Positions 1 to 6,236 are shown, counted from the first letter of the stretch. The stretch: 11,904 nucleotides of DNA from Paenibacillus sp. UBA6285 (GCA_002438345.1 DJUJ01000091.1:43143-55046), one strand, 5' to 3'. Made by a program: numbers and translations. Notes: generated from the letters alone by a model not told the origin.

Positions 1-224
1 GCATCCTCTGTCGGACCAATTCCACCTGTAAAAATGATAACATCAGCTCTACTTTGAGCGATCTCGATGGCTTGCTGCAGGCGACTGCTGTTATCACCAA
101 CTACGGTTTGAAAATATACATCGATCCCAATAGCAGCTAGCTCTATTGACAAAAACTGGGCATTACTATTCACGATTTGACCGAGCAAAAGCTCCGTGCC
201 TACTGCAATAATCTCCGCTTTCAT
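1..224 (-). CDS. cinA: CinA family competence/damage-inducible protein, N-terminal part (gene runs off the left edge)
   Basis: The first 74 codons of a gene that continues beyond the window. The protein begins [16 protein letters not shown], followed by NSNAQFLS, and reaches the signature [10 protein letters not shown] near residues 65-74. This is the start of the MoaB/MogA-like molybdopterin-binding fold of CinA proteins; in other bacteria such proteins have nicotinamide-nucleotide deamidase or ADP-ribose pyrophosphatase activity. The ATG at 224 is preceded by GAGGAGG about 12 bases upstream, a rather long spacing. The gene follows pgsA on the same strand, as in Bacillus, where recA comes next. 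A terminator (276-307) separates it from pgsA, and I see no convincing promoter in the 50 bases between, so it may depend on read-through. The C-terminal deamidase domain cannot be checked here. Confidence 0.92.
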   Translation of the reverse strand, partial: MKAEIIAVGTELLLGQIVNSNAQFLSIELAAIGIDVYFQTVVGDNSSRLQQAIEIAQSRADVIIFTGGIGPTED

Positions 225-275
225 ACCTGGCTTTCGCCTCCTCGTTATAATGTAGACACACTGCTTTTAGGGTTT

Positions 276-307
276 AAAAAAGGTAATAGGTACTTCACCT
301 ATTACCT
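276..307 (-). terminator. Intrinsic terminator after pgsA
   Basis: A perfect 11-bp inverted repeat (AGGTAATAGGT at 281-291 and its complement at 297-307, 5-base loop). Read on the minus strand it is followed by six T residues (276-281 on the plus strand, overlapping the stem base). It lies 27 bases past the pgsA stop and fits a rho-independent terminator. The stem is AT-rich, so some read-through into cinA is possible. Confidence 0.8.
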
Positions 308-333
308 CTCCTATATATGGCTACCTAAAATAC

Positions 334-921
334 TTAAGCATTATGCAGCTGTAACAGATCCTTATTCTTCACAAAATAATCAACCCCAGAGTAAATAGTG
401 ATCAAGGCTGCGGCCCAAATGGCAATATCGTCTACAGGAATACTGACGAATTGAAACGGGAAATTGTTCAACAACAGCAGTGAGATCGCTACAATTTGTA
501 CAACCGTCTTTATCTTACCCCATTTACTGGCGGCAACCACTTTTCCCTCTAACAGTGCTATCTGGCGAAGCCCGGTTACTGCAAACTCACGACTAATGAT
601 AACAATTGCGATCCATGAATCGCATCTGCCCAGTTCCACGAGTGAAATCAGAACTGCGGAAACTAACAGCTTGTCCGCTAGCGGATCAAGGAGTTTACCG
701 AGATTGGTGACCATATTATATTTCCTAGCTATGTAGCCGTCTATTCCATCCGTGCTGGCTGCAAGCAAAAAGATCACAGCGGCTACCAAATGATTAACAG
801 ATAGCTGAAACGAGCCCCAATGTATCGGTTCTGGATAAAAATTGAAATCCACCAGTAAAAAAAACATCATAATCGGGATCAGACAAATACGTGCTAGCGT
901 GATGCGGTTGGGCAAATTCAC
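334..921 (-). CDS. pgsA: CDP-diacylglycerol--glycerol-3-phosphate 3-phosphatidyltransferase
   Basis: Makes phosphatidylglycerophosphate from CDP-diacylglycerol and glycerol-3-phosphate, the committed step to phosphatidylglycerol, in the cytoplasmic membrane. The complete CDP-alcohol phosphotransferase signature DxxDGxxAR(x8)G(x3)D(x3)D is present at residues 58-83 (D58, D61, G62, A65, R66, G75, D79, D83). Several hydrophobic helices surround it, including residues 11-24 and 41-56. The 195-residue length is normal for the family. I chose the GTG at 921 over an in-frame ATG at 951 because AGGGGAGG lies seven bases upstream of the GTG, inside the extra N-terminal stretch. The gene has its own near-consensus promoter (989-1017) and a terminator on each side, so it is probably transcribed alone. 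The neighbouring order rodZ/pgsA/cinA matches Bacillus. Confidence 0.95.
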   Translation of the reverse strand: MNLPNRITLARICLIPIMMFFLLVDFNFYPEPIHWGSFQLSVNHLVAAVIFLLAASTDGIDGYIARKYNMVTNLGKLLDPLADKLLVSAVLISLVELGRCDSWIAIVIISREFAVTGLRQIALLEGKVVAASKWGKIKTVVQIVAISLLLLNNFPFQFVSIPVDDIAIWAAALITIYSGVDYFVKNKDLLQLHNA

Positions 922-954
922 TGAAGTTCCTCCCCTAAATCGTACATACAAATT

Positions 955-967
955 GCCTGAGTCAGGC
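955..967. repeat. 13-bp dyad in the pgsA leader
   Basis: A perfect 6-bp inverted repeat GCCTGA/TCAGGC around a single base, about 15-27 bases downstream of the predicted pgsA transcription start and about 20 bases before the Shine-Dalgarno. The one-base loop makes a tight RNA hairpin unlikely, so a DNA-binding dyad is the better guess. It may also be chance. Confidence 0.35.
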
Positions 968-988
968 TCATCTATTTCTACTTAAGCA

Positions 989-1017
989 AGTATATTATAG
1001 CTATAAATAAGTGTCAA
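989..1017 (-). promoter_or_regulatory. Sigma-A type promoter of pgsA
   Basis: On the minus strand a perfect TTGACA (1012-1017) is followed after exactly 17 bases by TATACT (989-994). The start of transcription would fall near 982, giving a leader of about 60 bases before the GTG at 921. The -35 box grows directly out of the T-tract of the yajQ terminator. Confidence 0.8.
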
Positions 1018-1066
1018 AAAAAATACAAAGCACCCCGCATAATGGTGCTGATGAGCACTGCGGGGT
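1016..1066 (-). terminator. Intrinsic terminator after yajQ
   Basis: Outer stem ACCCCGCA (1032-1039) with its complement TGCGGGGT (1059-1066), enclosing a smaller GTGC/GCAC hairpin. On the minus strand it is followed by GCTTTGTA and eight T residues (1016-1023). It starts nine bases after the yajQ stop codon. The run of T then becomes the TTGACA of the pgsA promoter. Confidence 0.8.
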
Positions 1067-1074
1067 ACAAAATT

Positions 1075-1566
1075 CTATTTTAAGTTGTTGAACTGCAGGT
1101 CCAGCGGCAAATCAGCTTTACGCAAAATCTGGATAATTTGCTGCAAATCGTCGCGACTCTTACCGGTTACGCGGATCTGATCTCCTTGGATCTGGCTCTT
1201 CACCTTCAATTTTGAGTCACGAATCAGGATATTAATCTTTTTCGCATTCTCCTGATCAATCCCTTGCTTAAGTCCTAAGCGCTGACGAACACTTCCCAGG
1301 GATGCTGGCTCTACTTTTCCGAAGTCCAAGTTCTTCAGCGTGATGCCTCTTTTCACCATCTTCGATTGTAAAATATCAATAACAGCGTTTAACTTATATT
1401 CGTCCTCAGAGGCGATAATAAGTGCGTCCTTCTCCAGCTTCAGACTGCTTTTACTGTTCTTAAAGTCAAAGCGATTGTCAATTTCTTTCTCAGTTTGGTG
1501 GATAGCATTAGTTAATTCCTGCATATCCATTTTAGATATAATATCAAATGAACTTTCTGAACTCAT
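1075..1566 (-). CDS. yajQ: YajQ family nucleotide-binding protein
   Basis: A 163-residue cytoplasmic protein of the YajQ/UPF0234 family, full length for the family. It begins MSSESSFDIISKMDMQELTN, as family members do, and contains the conserved stretch RGITLKNLDFGKVEPAS (about residues 73-89) and the C-terminal RVTGKSRDDLQQII (about 132-145). Members consist of two RNP-like half-domains. In some Gram-negatives they bind cyclic di-GMP and act as transcription co-regulators; other work reports RNA, tRNA or GTP binding. The role in Bacillota is not settled. The ATG at 1566 is preceded by AAAGGA nine bases upstream. It has its own likely promoter (1601-1629) and terminator (1016-1066), so it looks like a single-gene unit between rodZ and pgsA; B. 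subtilis has no such gene at this place. Confidence 0.93.
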   Translation of the reverse strand: MSSESSFDIISKMDMQELTNAIHQTEKEIDNRFDFKNSKSSLKLEKDALIIASEDEYKLNAVIDILQSKMVKRGITLKNLDFGKVEPASLGSVRQRLGLKQGIDQENAKKINILIRDSKLKVKSQIQGDQIRVTGKSRDDLQQIIQILRKADLPLDLQFNNLK

Positions 1567-1600
1567 AATTCCACGTCCTTTGTACTTTTAGTCTGCTACT

Positions 1601-1629
1601 ATTATAAAAGAATGGTACCCTTAAGTCTA
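1601..1629 (-). promoter_or_regulatory. Likely sigma-A promoter of yajQ
   Basis: On the minus strand TAGACT (1624-1629, four of six matches to TTGACA), a 17-base spacer, and a perfect TATAAT (1601-1606). The predicted start of transcription is near 1594, about 28 bases before the yajQ ATG. Confidence 0.65.
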
Positions 1630-1648
1630 ATTTTGGATAATATGTACC

Positions 1649-1750
1649 TCACCCGACACAGAAAACAGCCCCACAAAGTGGAGCTTTTCCTTCGAAATGA
1701 GTTCTGTTCATCATAACCCCTAGTCCAGCTACAATCCAACTAACGATCAT
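1649..1750 (-). CDS. Possible small hydrophobic protein (33 residues), unrecognised
   Basis: A short ORF between rodZ and yajQ on the same strand. ATG at 1750, with GAGGTG nine bases upstream. The translation starts MIVSWIVAGLGVMMNR, which could be a short membrane helix, followed by a cysteine-containing tail (HFEGKAPLCGAVFCVG). I do not recognise it. A point against it is that its 3' part overlaps the hairpin at 1667-1685, which looks like the terminator of the rodZ transcript. A point in favour is the good ribosome binding site just after a 9-bp inverted repeat (1766-1815). Treat it as a candidate only; conservation of the peptide in relatives would decide. Confidence 0.25.
   Translation of the reverse strand: MIVSWIVAGLGVMMNRTHFEGKAPLCGAVFCVG
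1667..1685. terminator. Hairpin terminator between rodZ and yajQ
   Basis: AGCCCCAC (1667-1674), loop AAA, GTGGAGCT (1678-1685): eight pairs including one G-U. Minus-strand transcripts from rodZ would end in GTTTTCTG and plus-strand transcripts in TTTTCC, so the T-tracts are modest. It is the only terminator candidate before the yajQ promoter. Its sequence closely resembles the terminator at 3748-3772. Confidence 0.55.
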
Positions 1751-1765
1751 AAGAATGTACACCTC

Positions 1766-1815
1766 ACTTTGGCTAAGAACTGGAAACAATCTTATGGTCT
1801 CCGCAAAGCCAAAGT
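1766..1815. repeat. 9-bp inverted repeat downstream of rodZ
   Basis: ACTTTGGCT (1766-1774) and its exact complement AGCCAAAGT (1807-1815), separated by 32 bases. On the minus strand the second arm ends directly at the GAGGTG Shine-Dalgarno of the small ORF. If it folds in RNA, it would place a hairpin just before that ribosome binding site. Confidence 0.4.
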
Positions 1816-1831
1816 CTATGCACCGTATTTC

Positions 1832-2794
1832 TTATTGGCCTGTTCCATTAGTCTGGCCGGTAGTATCAGTGGTTCCTTCATTCTGAGTGGCTTCACTTCC
1901 AGTGCCATCATCCAGTTTAAGCAGTAGTCGGGAAGAAGTCTTTTCATCTGTAAGCACTTGTCCATTGACAGTAATCTCAGTAGCTGGTGAATAACCAGAT
2001 TTTATATAGATTCCTTCACTTCCAAGAACAAAGCTCATACGATCTCCTGCCGCTGTATTACCAAATGAGAGTTTCTCACCTTTAGAGTTCTCACCTTTAT
2101 ACACCTCAAGCCAGCTTACCCCAGTAGCAGAAATCTCAACCTTAACTTCGCTTCCAGACGGAGCTGAAACCTTGAATTTTGTTGTTTTACCTGACTTCCC
2201 ATCCGGTGTAACTGTAATGGATTGCGGGGAAGGCGTTGGTGTCGGTACTGGCGTAGGTTCTGCAGTAGGCTCAGTTGTTGCCTCTTCACCTGCCGAAGAA
2301 GTTGGCGCCACAACTCCTCCTCCCGAAACTGGTGGGGATGTTTGTGCTGTCGTAGGGTCCTGCTGTTCATTCGTCAGATTCGTCTGATCAATCTGAGCAG
2401 GATCTGGTTTGTTCAAACTAGAAGCATAAATGTAAATCACAACAATAATCAATATTGGGAATGTCCACATTAGCACCGTTGGCAGCCATTTTGCATTCCG
2501 TTCTGTTTCTGGTCTACGGCTGCGTTTTTGAATCACCGTCTCCATGGCCGTATCTGCGGGAGGTGCAGGTACATTTCCATGCTCCTCGAGCAGTTCGTCA
2601 GGACTAATACCTACTGCCTCTGCGTACGTTTTGATAAACGCCCTAACATAAAAACTTCCTGGAAGCACCTTATAGTCTCCAGACTCGATGGCTTCCAAAT
2701 ACTTTTTGCGAATTTTCGTTACTTCCTGGACATCGTCAAGACTCATCCCTTTTTGCAGACGCGCCTCTTTCAATTGCCGGCCCAGTTCCGACAT
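1832..2794 (-). CDS. rodZ: RodZ-type membrane-anchored helix-turn-helix protein (YmfM)
   Basis: A cytoskeletal adaptor of the RodZ family, which links MreB filaments to the membrane and the cell-wall elongation machinery. Residues 1-72 form the HTH_25 domain (LGRQLKEARLQKGMSLDD, then KYLEAIESGDY and PGSFYVRAFIKTYAEAVG). A basic stretch precedes one transmembrane segment (about 103-124, PTVLMWTFPILIIVVIYIYA). An external Thr/Pro-rich linker (125-195, with PVPTPTPSP) leads to a C-terminal beta-rich DUF4115-like domain (about 205-297) and a polar Gly/Thr tail. The start is the ATG at 2794, because AGGAGG lies seven bases upstream; an ATG at 2818 would place that site inside the gene. Length is 320 residues. 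It starts 41 bases after ymfK and is probably co-transcribed with it. Confidence 0.92.
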   Translation of the reverse strand: MSELGRQLKEARLQKGMSLDDVQEVTKIRKKYLEAIESGDYKVLPGSFYVRAFIKTYAEAVGISPDELLEEHGNVPAPPADTAMETVIQKRSRRPETERNAKWLPTVLMWTFPILIIVVIYIYASSLNKPDPAQIDQTNLTNEQQDPTTAQTSPPVSGGGVVAPTSSAGEEATTEPTAEPTPVPTPTPSPQSITVTPDGKSGKTTKFKVSAPSGSEVKVEISATGVSWLEVYKGENSKGEKLSFGNTAAGDRMSFVLGSEGIYIKSGYSPATEITVNGQVLTDEKTSSRLLLKLDDGTGSEATQNEGTTDTTGQTNGTGQ

Positions 2795-2835
2795 ACCATC
2801 ACCTCCTGTAAGTTTCATGAATCATCATTTGTGTT

Positions 2836-3603
2836 CTATAGATCATCACTGTAGCTCGTCGTGAATGACTCGTACAATATTTCTTCATTTGGATTATTGC
2901 GAAGCTCGATAATAATATCAAAATCATCATAACTGTACTCAGATTCCCGCACGAAAATATCTGGATGCTCAATAACTTTCGTACTTGGCATGCTCATAAC
3001 ATTTTGTAATAAATTATAATGCTTTTCATTAGAGCGAATTGTACTAACTATACCATCAATAATAAATACATTATGTGGGTTCATCTCATCTTCTGCCAAT
3101 TGACTGCGTACCGTCTGACGTAATAGTGTCGAAGAGACAAATGTCCACCGCTTCATCGCGCAGACACTGCCAGCAATAATTGATTCCGTCTTTCCTACAC
3201 GGGGCATAACTCGAAGTCCTATTACTTGATTTCCATCTTTTTTAAACAGTTCCCCGAGAAAATCGACCAATAGACCAAGCTCATCCCGGGTAAAACGAAA
3301 CGTCTTCCGATCATCTGAATCCCGTTCAATATATCGCCCATGGCGCACAGCCAGCTTGTCTACAAGTCTTGGTGACCGCAGAGCTGAAACTGTAATATTA
3401 TCAACTTTCTTGAGCATTTCGCCCATCAGCATTATTTTGTCATCATCATTAGTCTCCAGCAACATTCCGCGAGTTTTTCCTTCAACGCCATTAATCGTCA
3501 GAATGTTGACTTCTAGCATCCCTAACATTGAAGCGATATCACCAAGCAGACCGGGTCTGTTCTTGTGAATCTTGTATTCCATATACCATTGTTTATATTC
3601 CAC
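2836..3603 (-). CDS. ymfK: YmfK family protein (ACT-like domain plus DUF3388)
   Basis: A 255-residue cytoplasmic protein matching Bacillus YmfK, with the same neighbours. The N-terminal 75 residues look like an ACT regulatory domain (IHKNRPGLLGDIASMLGMLEV, then TINGVEGKTRGMLLET). The rest is DUF3388. It contains a P-loop-like segment GLRVMPRVGKTES (129-141) and a later hydrophobic HNVFIIDGI (177-185) that resembles a Walker B strand. The P-loop lacks the canonical first Gly/Ala, so nucleotide binding is only an inference. The function of the family is unknown. The start is GTG at 3603, with GAGGTG five bases upstream. A likely promoter (3696-3724) and a structured leader precede it; rodZ follows after 41 bases. 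Confidence 0.88.
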   Translation of the reverse strand: MEYKQWYMEYKIHKNRPGLLGDIASMLGMLEVNILTINGVEGKTRGMLLETNDDDKIMLMGEMLKKVDNITVSALRSPRLVDKLAVRHGRYIERDSDDRKTFRFTRDELGLLVDFLGELFKKDGNQVIGLRVMPRVGKTESIIAGSVCAMKRWTFVSSTLLRQTVRSQLAEDEMNPHNVFIIDGIVSTIRSNEKHYNLLQNVMSMPSTKVIEHPDIFVRESEYSYDDFDIIIELRNNPNEEILYESFTTSYSDDL

Positions 3604-3635
3604 TTGTACACCTCATAGATTCCTTTTCCCTGCAC

Positions 3636-3651
3636 TTTGATATACATCAAA
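3636..3651. repeat. 16-bp dyad in the ymfK leader
   Basis: TTTGAT and ATCAAA arms around ATAC, 33-48 bases upstream of the ymfK start codon. It could be an operator, or chance in AT-rich sequence. Confidence 0.3.
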
Positions 3652-3686
3652 AAAATGCCGTTCAGACAAAGCGGTCTGAAACACGG
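3649..3686 (-). terminator. Terminator-like hairpin in the ymfK leader
   Basis: On the minus strand: CCG, a 3-base bulge, TTCAGAC, a six-base loop, GTCTGAA, CGG, then CA and seven T residues (the T-run is 3649-3655 on the plus strand). The arms are 3661-3667 and 3674-3680, extended by 3658-3660 with 3684-3686. It lies between the likely ymfK promoter and the ymfK start, so it could act as an attenuator, or as a second terminator behind ymfJ. Confidence 0.45.
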
Positions 3687-3695
3687 GTCATGTTA

Positions 3696-3724
3696 ATGAT
3701 ATATAAAATAAAAATGAAAGGCAA
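3696..3724 (-). promoter_or_regulatory. Possible sigma-A promoter of ymfK-rodZ
   Basis: On the minus strand TTGCCT (3719-3724), 17 bases, TATCAT (3696-3701). The match is four and five of six. It lies just after the ymfJ terminator and would give a leader of about 85 bases. Confidence 0.5.
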
Positions 3725-3747
3725 GGTCAGTCCTGTAATAATTGCAG

Positions 3748-3772
3748 AAAAGCTCCCACAAGGGGAGCTTTT
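3748..3772 (-). terminator. Intrinsic terminator after ymfJ
   Basis: A perfect 10-bp inverted repeat, AAAAGCTCCC (3748-3757) and GGGAGCTTTT (3763-3772), with a five-base loop, beginning nine bases after the ymfJ stop. The T-rich arm serves as the T-tract, and because it is symmetric it would work on either strand. Confidence 0.8.
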
Positions 3773-3780
3773 CCGCAAGC

Positions 3781-4044
3781 TTAGGCGTTGTTTTTCGCCA
3801 GCCTGACCATGAGTTTAGCAATCGTCTGCTTTTCTTCATCGTTGCCGACATCCCATAGCTCTTTAATCGCCCGGTTTTGAGAGTTTGCTGGATCAACTTT
3901 TTGATCGAGAAATTCCCCGATTTCAAAAGCCAGCTTTGAGATCGTGTCTTCACTCATCCCAAGTTTCTCCGCCTGTACGACCCGATTGCCTAAAAACTTC
4001 TTCCAGCTGTCGAAATTTTTGAGTATGCTTGCGTCTGGTGTCAT
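3781..4044 (-). CDS. ymfJ: DUF3243 family protein YmfJ
   Basis: A small soluble protein of 87 residues, MTPDASILKNFDSWKKFLGN to KLMVRLAKNNA, matching the DUF3243 family found in spore-forming Bacillota at this place (between ymfI and ymfK). It appears all-helical and charged, with no signal peptide or membrane segment; no biochemical function is known. The start is the ATG at 4044, with AAGGAGG seven bases upstream; an in-frame TTG far upstream (4140) has no such site. It follows ymfI after 141 bases. That gap holds a sequence fitting a sigma-G promoter exactly (4128-4157), so expression in the forespore is likely. A strong terminator ends the unit nine bases after the stop. Confidence 0.88.
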   Translation of the reverse strand: MTPDASILKNFDSWKKFLGNRVVQAEKLGMSEDTISKLAFEIGEFLDQKVDPANSQNRAIKELWDVGNDEEKQTIAKLMVRLAKNNA

Positions 4045-4127
4045 CTTAAATCCTCCTTCATGGTTACGGTCAAACACCTGCATACAGGCTGTAAGCCGCC
4101 TTACGTGAGATTTAAAAACAACACTTA

Positions 4128-4157
4128 TAATATGTCTCAAACGCTAAGTTCTTATGC
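4128..4157 (-). promoter_or_regulatory. Sigma-G (forespore) type promoter of ymfJ
   Basis: On the minus strand GCATA (4153-4157), 18 bases, CATATTA (4128-4134). Both boxes fit the Bacillus sigma-G consensus (GHATR and CATWHTA) with its preferred spacing. No good sigma-A promoter is seen here. The transcript would start near 4121, about 77 bases before the ATG. The sleB promoter has the same arrangement. Confidence 0.65.
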
Positions 4158-4185
4158 TGGAGCTTTTCTCCAATCAACATAATCA

Positions 4186-4953
4186 TCAAGTAATCCATCC
4201 ACCGTTCGGACTAATAATTTGGCCAGTGATATACCCGGATTCAGGCAAAGCCAAAAAATAAATTAGTGAAGATATTTCATTAGGAGTAGCCAAACGTCCT
4301 GCTGGAATTTCATCCTCTAGCATACGAACTTCATCCTCTTGTAAATTGGACAACATGTTCGTATTAACCGCTCCTGGAGCTACTGCGTTAACGGTTACGC
4401 CTGATGGAGCCAGCTCTTTGGCTAAAGCCTTTGTAAAGGCATTCACTCCACCTTTACTGGCCGAATATGCTACCTCGCAAGAAGCTCCGGTTATTCCCCA
4501 CACGGAAGAAACGTTGATGATTCGACCGTATCGCTGAGACACCATGTAAGGCATAAAAATCTGACTGCACATAAAGGTTCCCTTCAAGTTAATGGACATA
4601 ATATCATCCCATACTTCTTCGGTCACATCAGCCAGCATTCCGTAATGCGATTTACCGGCATTATTGACAAGGATATCCGGCTGCATCCCATTACTCTCAA
4701 GCTTTTCAGCCATACGTACAATCTGATTGCGATCCTTCATATCCGCATTTACTGTCATCACCTTAGCTCCAAGGGCCATACAACGCCGAGCGACATCATT
4801 AGCAGCTTCATGTGAGTGCTTGTAATGAATAACAATATTCATCCCTACAGAGGAAAACCGCTCTGCAATGGCCCCGCCGATCCCGCCGCTGCCCCCTGTC
4901 ACAAGGACCGTCATTTCACCTAATGGTTTGCTACTCTCTCCCAAAAGTGCCAC
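4186..4953 (-). CDS. ymfI: SDR family oxidoreductase, elongation factor P 5-aminopentanone reductase type
   Basis: A classical short-chain dehydrogenase/reductase of 255 residues. Visible motifs are the cofactor loop TGGSGGIG (19-26), NNAG (97-100), Asn122, the catalytic Ser150 and Tyr163-x3-Lys167, and the C-terminal PNGGW. In B. subtilis, YmfI of the same gene cluster reduces the 5-aminopentanone group on a lysine of EF-P to 5-aminopentanol, which matters for translation of difficult motifs and for swarming. The assignment here rests on family plus context (ymfF and ymfH directly upstream, ymfJ and ymfK downstream). A 3-oxoacyl-ACP reductase is the alternative on sequence alone. The GTG start at 4953 directly abuts the ymfH TAG stop with no gap, so translation is probably coupled. 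The only ribosome site seen is a weak GGTGAG seven bases upstream. Confidence 0.9.
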   Translation of the reverse strand: MALLGESSKPLGEMTVLVTGGSGGIGGAIAERFSSVGMNIVIHYKHSHEAANDVARRCMALGAKVMTVNADMKDRNQIVRMAEKLESNGMQPDILVNNAGKSHYGMLADVTEEVWDDIMSINLKGTFMCSQIFMPYMVSQRYGRIINVSSVWGITGASCEVAYSASKGGVNAFTKALAKELAPSGVTVNAVAPGAVNTNMLSNLQEDEVRMLEDEIPAGRLATPNEISSLIYFLALPESGYITGQIISPNGGWIT

Positions 4954-6234
4954 CTAAGGACTCACCACTAGCGAAACAGCCAGCTGCTCCCAATCTACAT
5001 GTGCATGTAAACGCTCGTTCACTTCGGCTAAAGTAATCGATTCGTAAATAGGCAGAACTTCAAACAGGTCACCACCGCGGAATTGGTAACGAGTAAATTC
5101 ATGTGCGATACTTTCAGGGGAGTTCAGCATGCGCAAGTATCCGCCTATTTTCTTTTTCCGTGCCCGCTCGAAATCCTTCTCAGCAAAGCCAGAGTTTAAG
5201 ATCAGATCTATTTCCTCTTTAATTCGTTTTAAAAGCAAATCCGGGTCCTTGGTGTCCCCACCCATTGCAGAAAAAGCATACTGCGGAGAACTATTAAACT
5301 CATGTCCAAAGCTGTCTGAGATCAATTCCTCATCATATAGTTTTTGATACAAAGCAGTGCTACTACCTACCAACAAATCAAGCATTAGCTTGGTTGTCAG
5401 GTCGCGTTTCAGAGCAGCTTCACCAGTTAGACCATCTACCTTTTCCTTGAAACCAAACATGATCTTTGGCATCGAGACGGCAAGTTTACTTTCTAGGCGT
5501 TTTGTAGCGACTTGTTCTGGTTCATCCTCAAAAATACGCTTGATTCCACCCTGCTTACCGTAAGTTTTTCCGTTCTGGTTACTGCGAATCAAGGAGAACA
5601 CCTTCTCTGGGTCCACACCACCAACCACGAACAACAGCATATTACTAGGATGATAAAAAGCGTTATAGCAAGTGTACAGCGTTTCCTTCGTGATCGTACT
5701 AATCGATTCTACCGTACCAGCAATGTCAATCCGAACAGGATGCTTCGAATACATCGCTTCAATAAGGCCAAAATACACGCGCCAGTCCGGATTATCAGCA
5801 TACATATTGATTTCTTGACCAATGATCCCTTTTTCCTTTTCAACATTCTCGTCTGTAAAATAAGGTCGCTGAACAAAATCAACGAGCGTACTAAGGTTGG
5901 TCTCTATATTCTCTGTTGCTGAGAAAAGATACACCGTCTGGTCAAAGCTTGTAAAGGCATTAGCCGAGGCACCATTTGAAGCAAAGGTAGCAAAAATATC
6001 TCCTTCCGGCTCTTCGAACATCTTGTGCTCTAAAAAGTGAGCTATTCCATCAGGAACAGTGGTCTCTTCTCCACCTGCGACATGAAAATGATTGTCAACG
6101 GAACCGTATTTAGTAGCAAATGTAGCATAGGTTTTTTTGAATGTTGGTTTCGGCAGCACATATACCTGAAGCCCGTTATCCATAACCTCATGATAAATGG
6201 TCTCTTGAAGTCTATCGTAATGAATCTGTTCCAT
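4954..6234 (-). CDS. ymfH: M16 family metallopeptidase YmfH, zinc-site-containing partner
   Basis: A 426-residue M16 (pitrilysin/processing peptidase-like) protein. It keeps the inverted zinc motif HxxEH as H66-F-L-E69-H70, with a third likely ligand Glu141 in GIIGQEINMY, and the usual two-lobe M16 architecture. In the C-terminal lobe the R/Y substrate-contact motif usual in M16 proteins (REKxxLAY type) is not visible; the equivalent part reads LYDEELISDSFGHEF (299-313). No signal peptide is seen, so it is probably cytoplasmic. It sits between ymfF and ymfI; databases associate YmfH/YmfF with EF-P 5-aminopentanol modification through this conserved linkage, but the substrate is unknown to me. 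The start is the ATG at 6234, with AAGGAGG seven bases upstream inside the end of ymfF; the gap between the genes is two bases. Confidence 0.92.
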   Translation of the reverse strand: MEQIHYDRLQETIYHEVMDNGLQVYVLPKPTFKKTYATFATKYGSVDNHFHVAGGEETTVPDGIAHFLEHKMFEEPEGDIFATFASNGASANAFTSFDQTVYLFSATENIETNLSTLVDFVQRPYFTDENVEKEKGIIGQEINMYADNPDWRVYFGLIEAMYSKHPVRIDIAGTVESISTITKETLYTCYNAFYHPSNMLLFVVGGVDPEKVFSLIRSNQNGKTYGKQGGIKRIFEDEPEQVATKRLESKLAVSMPKIMFGFKEKVDGLTGEAALKRDLTTKLMLDLLVGSSTALYQKLYDEELISDSFGHEFNSSPQYAFSAMGGDTKDPDLLLKRIKEEIDLILNSGFAEKDFERARKKKIGGYLRMLNSPESIAHEFTRYQFRGGDLFEVLPIYESITLAEVNERLHAHVDWEQLAVSLVVSP

Positions 6235-6236
6235 CG

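Noticed and set aside
2528..2854. Plus-strand ORF of 108 codons
   Set aside because: Antisense to the rodZ HTH domain; a shadow frame.
4077..4104. Two small tandem hairpins (CCTG/CAGG and GTAAG/CTTAC) in the ymfJ leader
   Set aside because: Stems of four to five pairs are expected by chance, and no known RNA element fits.
4045..4140. N-terminal extension of ymfJ from a TTG
   Set aside because: The ATG at 4044 has an ideal ribosome site, and the extension would start inside the likely sigma-G promoter.
4158..4172. Hairpin TGGAG/CTCCA after ymfI as a terminator
   Set aside because: Only five pairs and no T-run on the minus strand, so read-through from ymfI into ymfJ is possible.
5512..5922. 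Plus-strand ORF of 136 codons
   Set aside because: Lies wholly inside ymfH on the other strand; ymfH has clear family motifs, and no ribosome site or family match is seen here.
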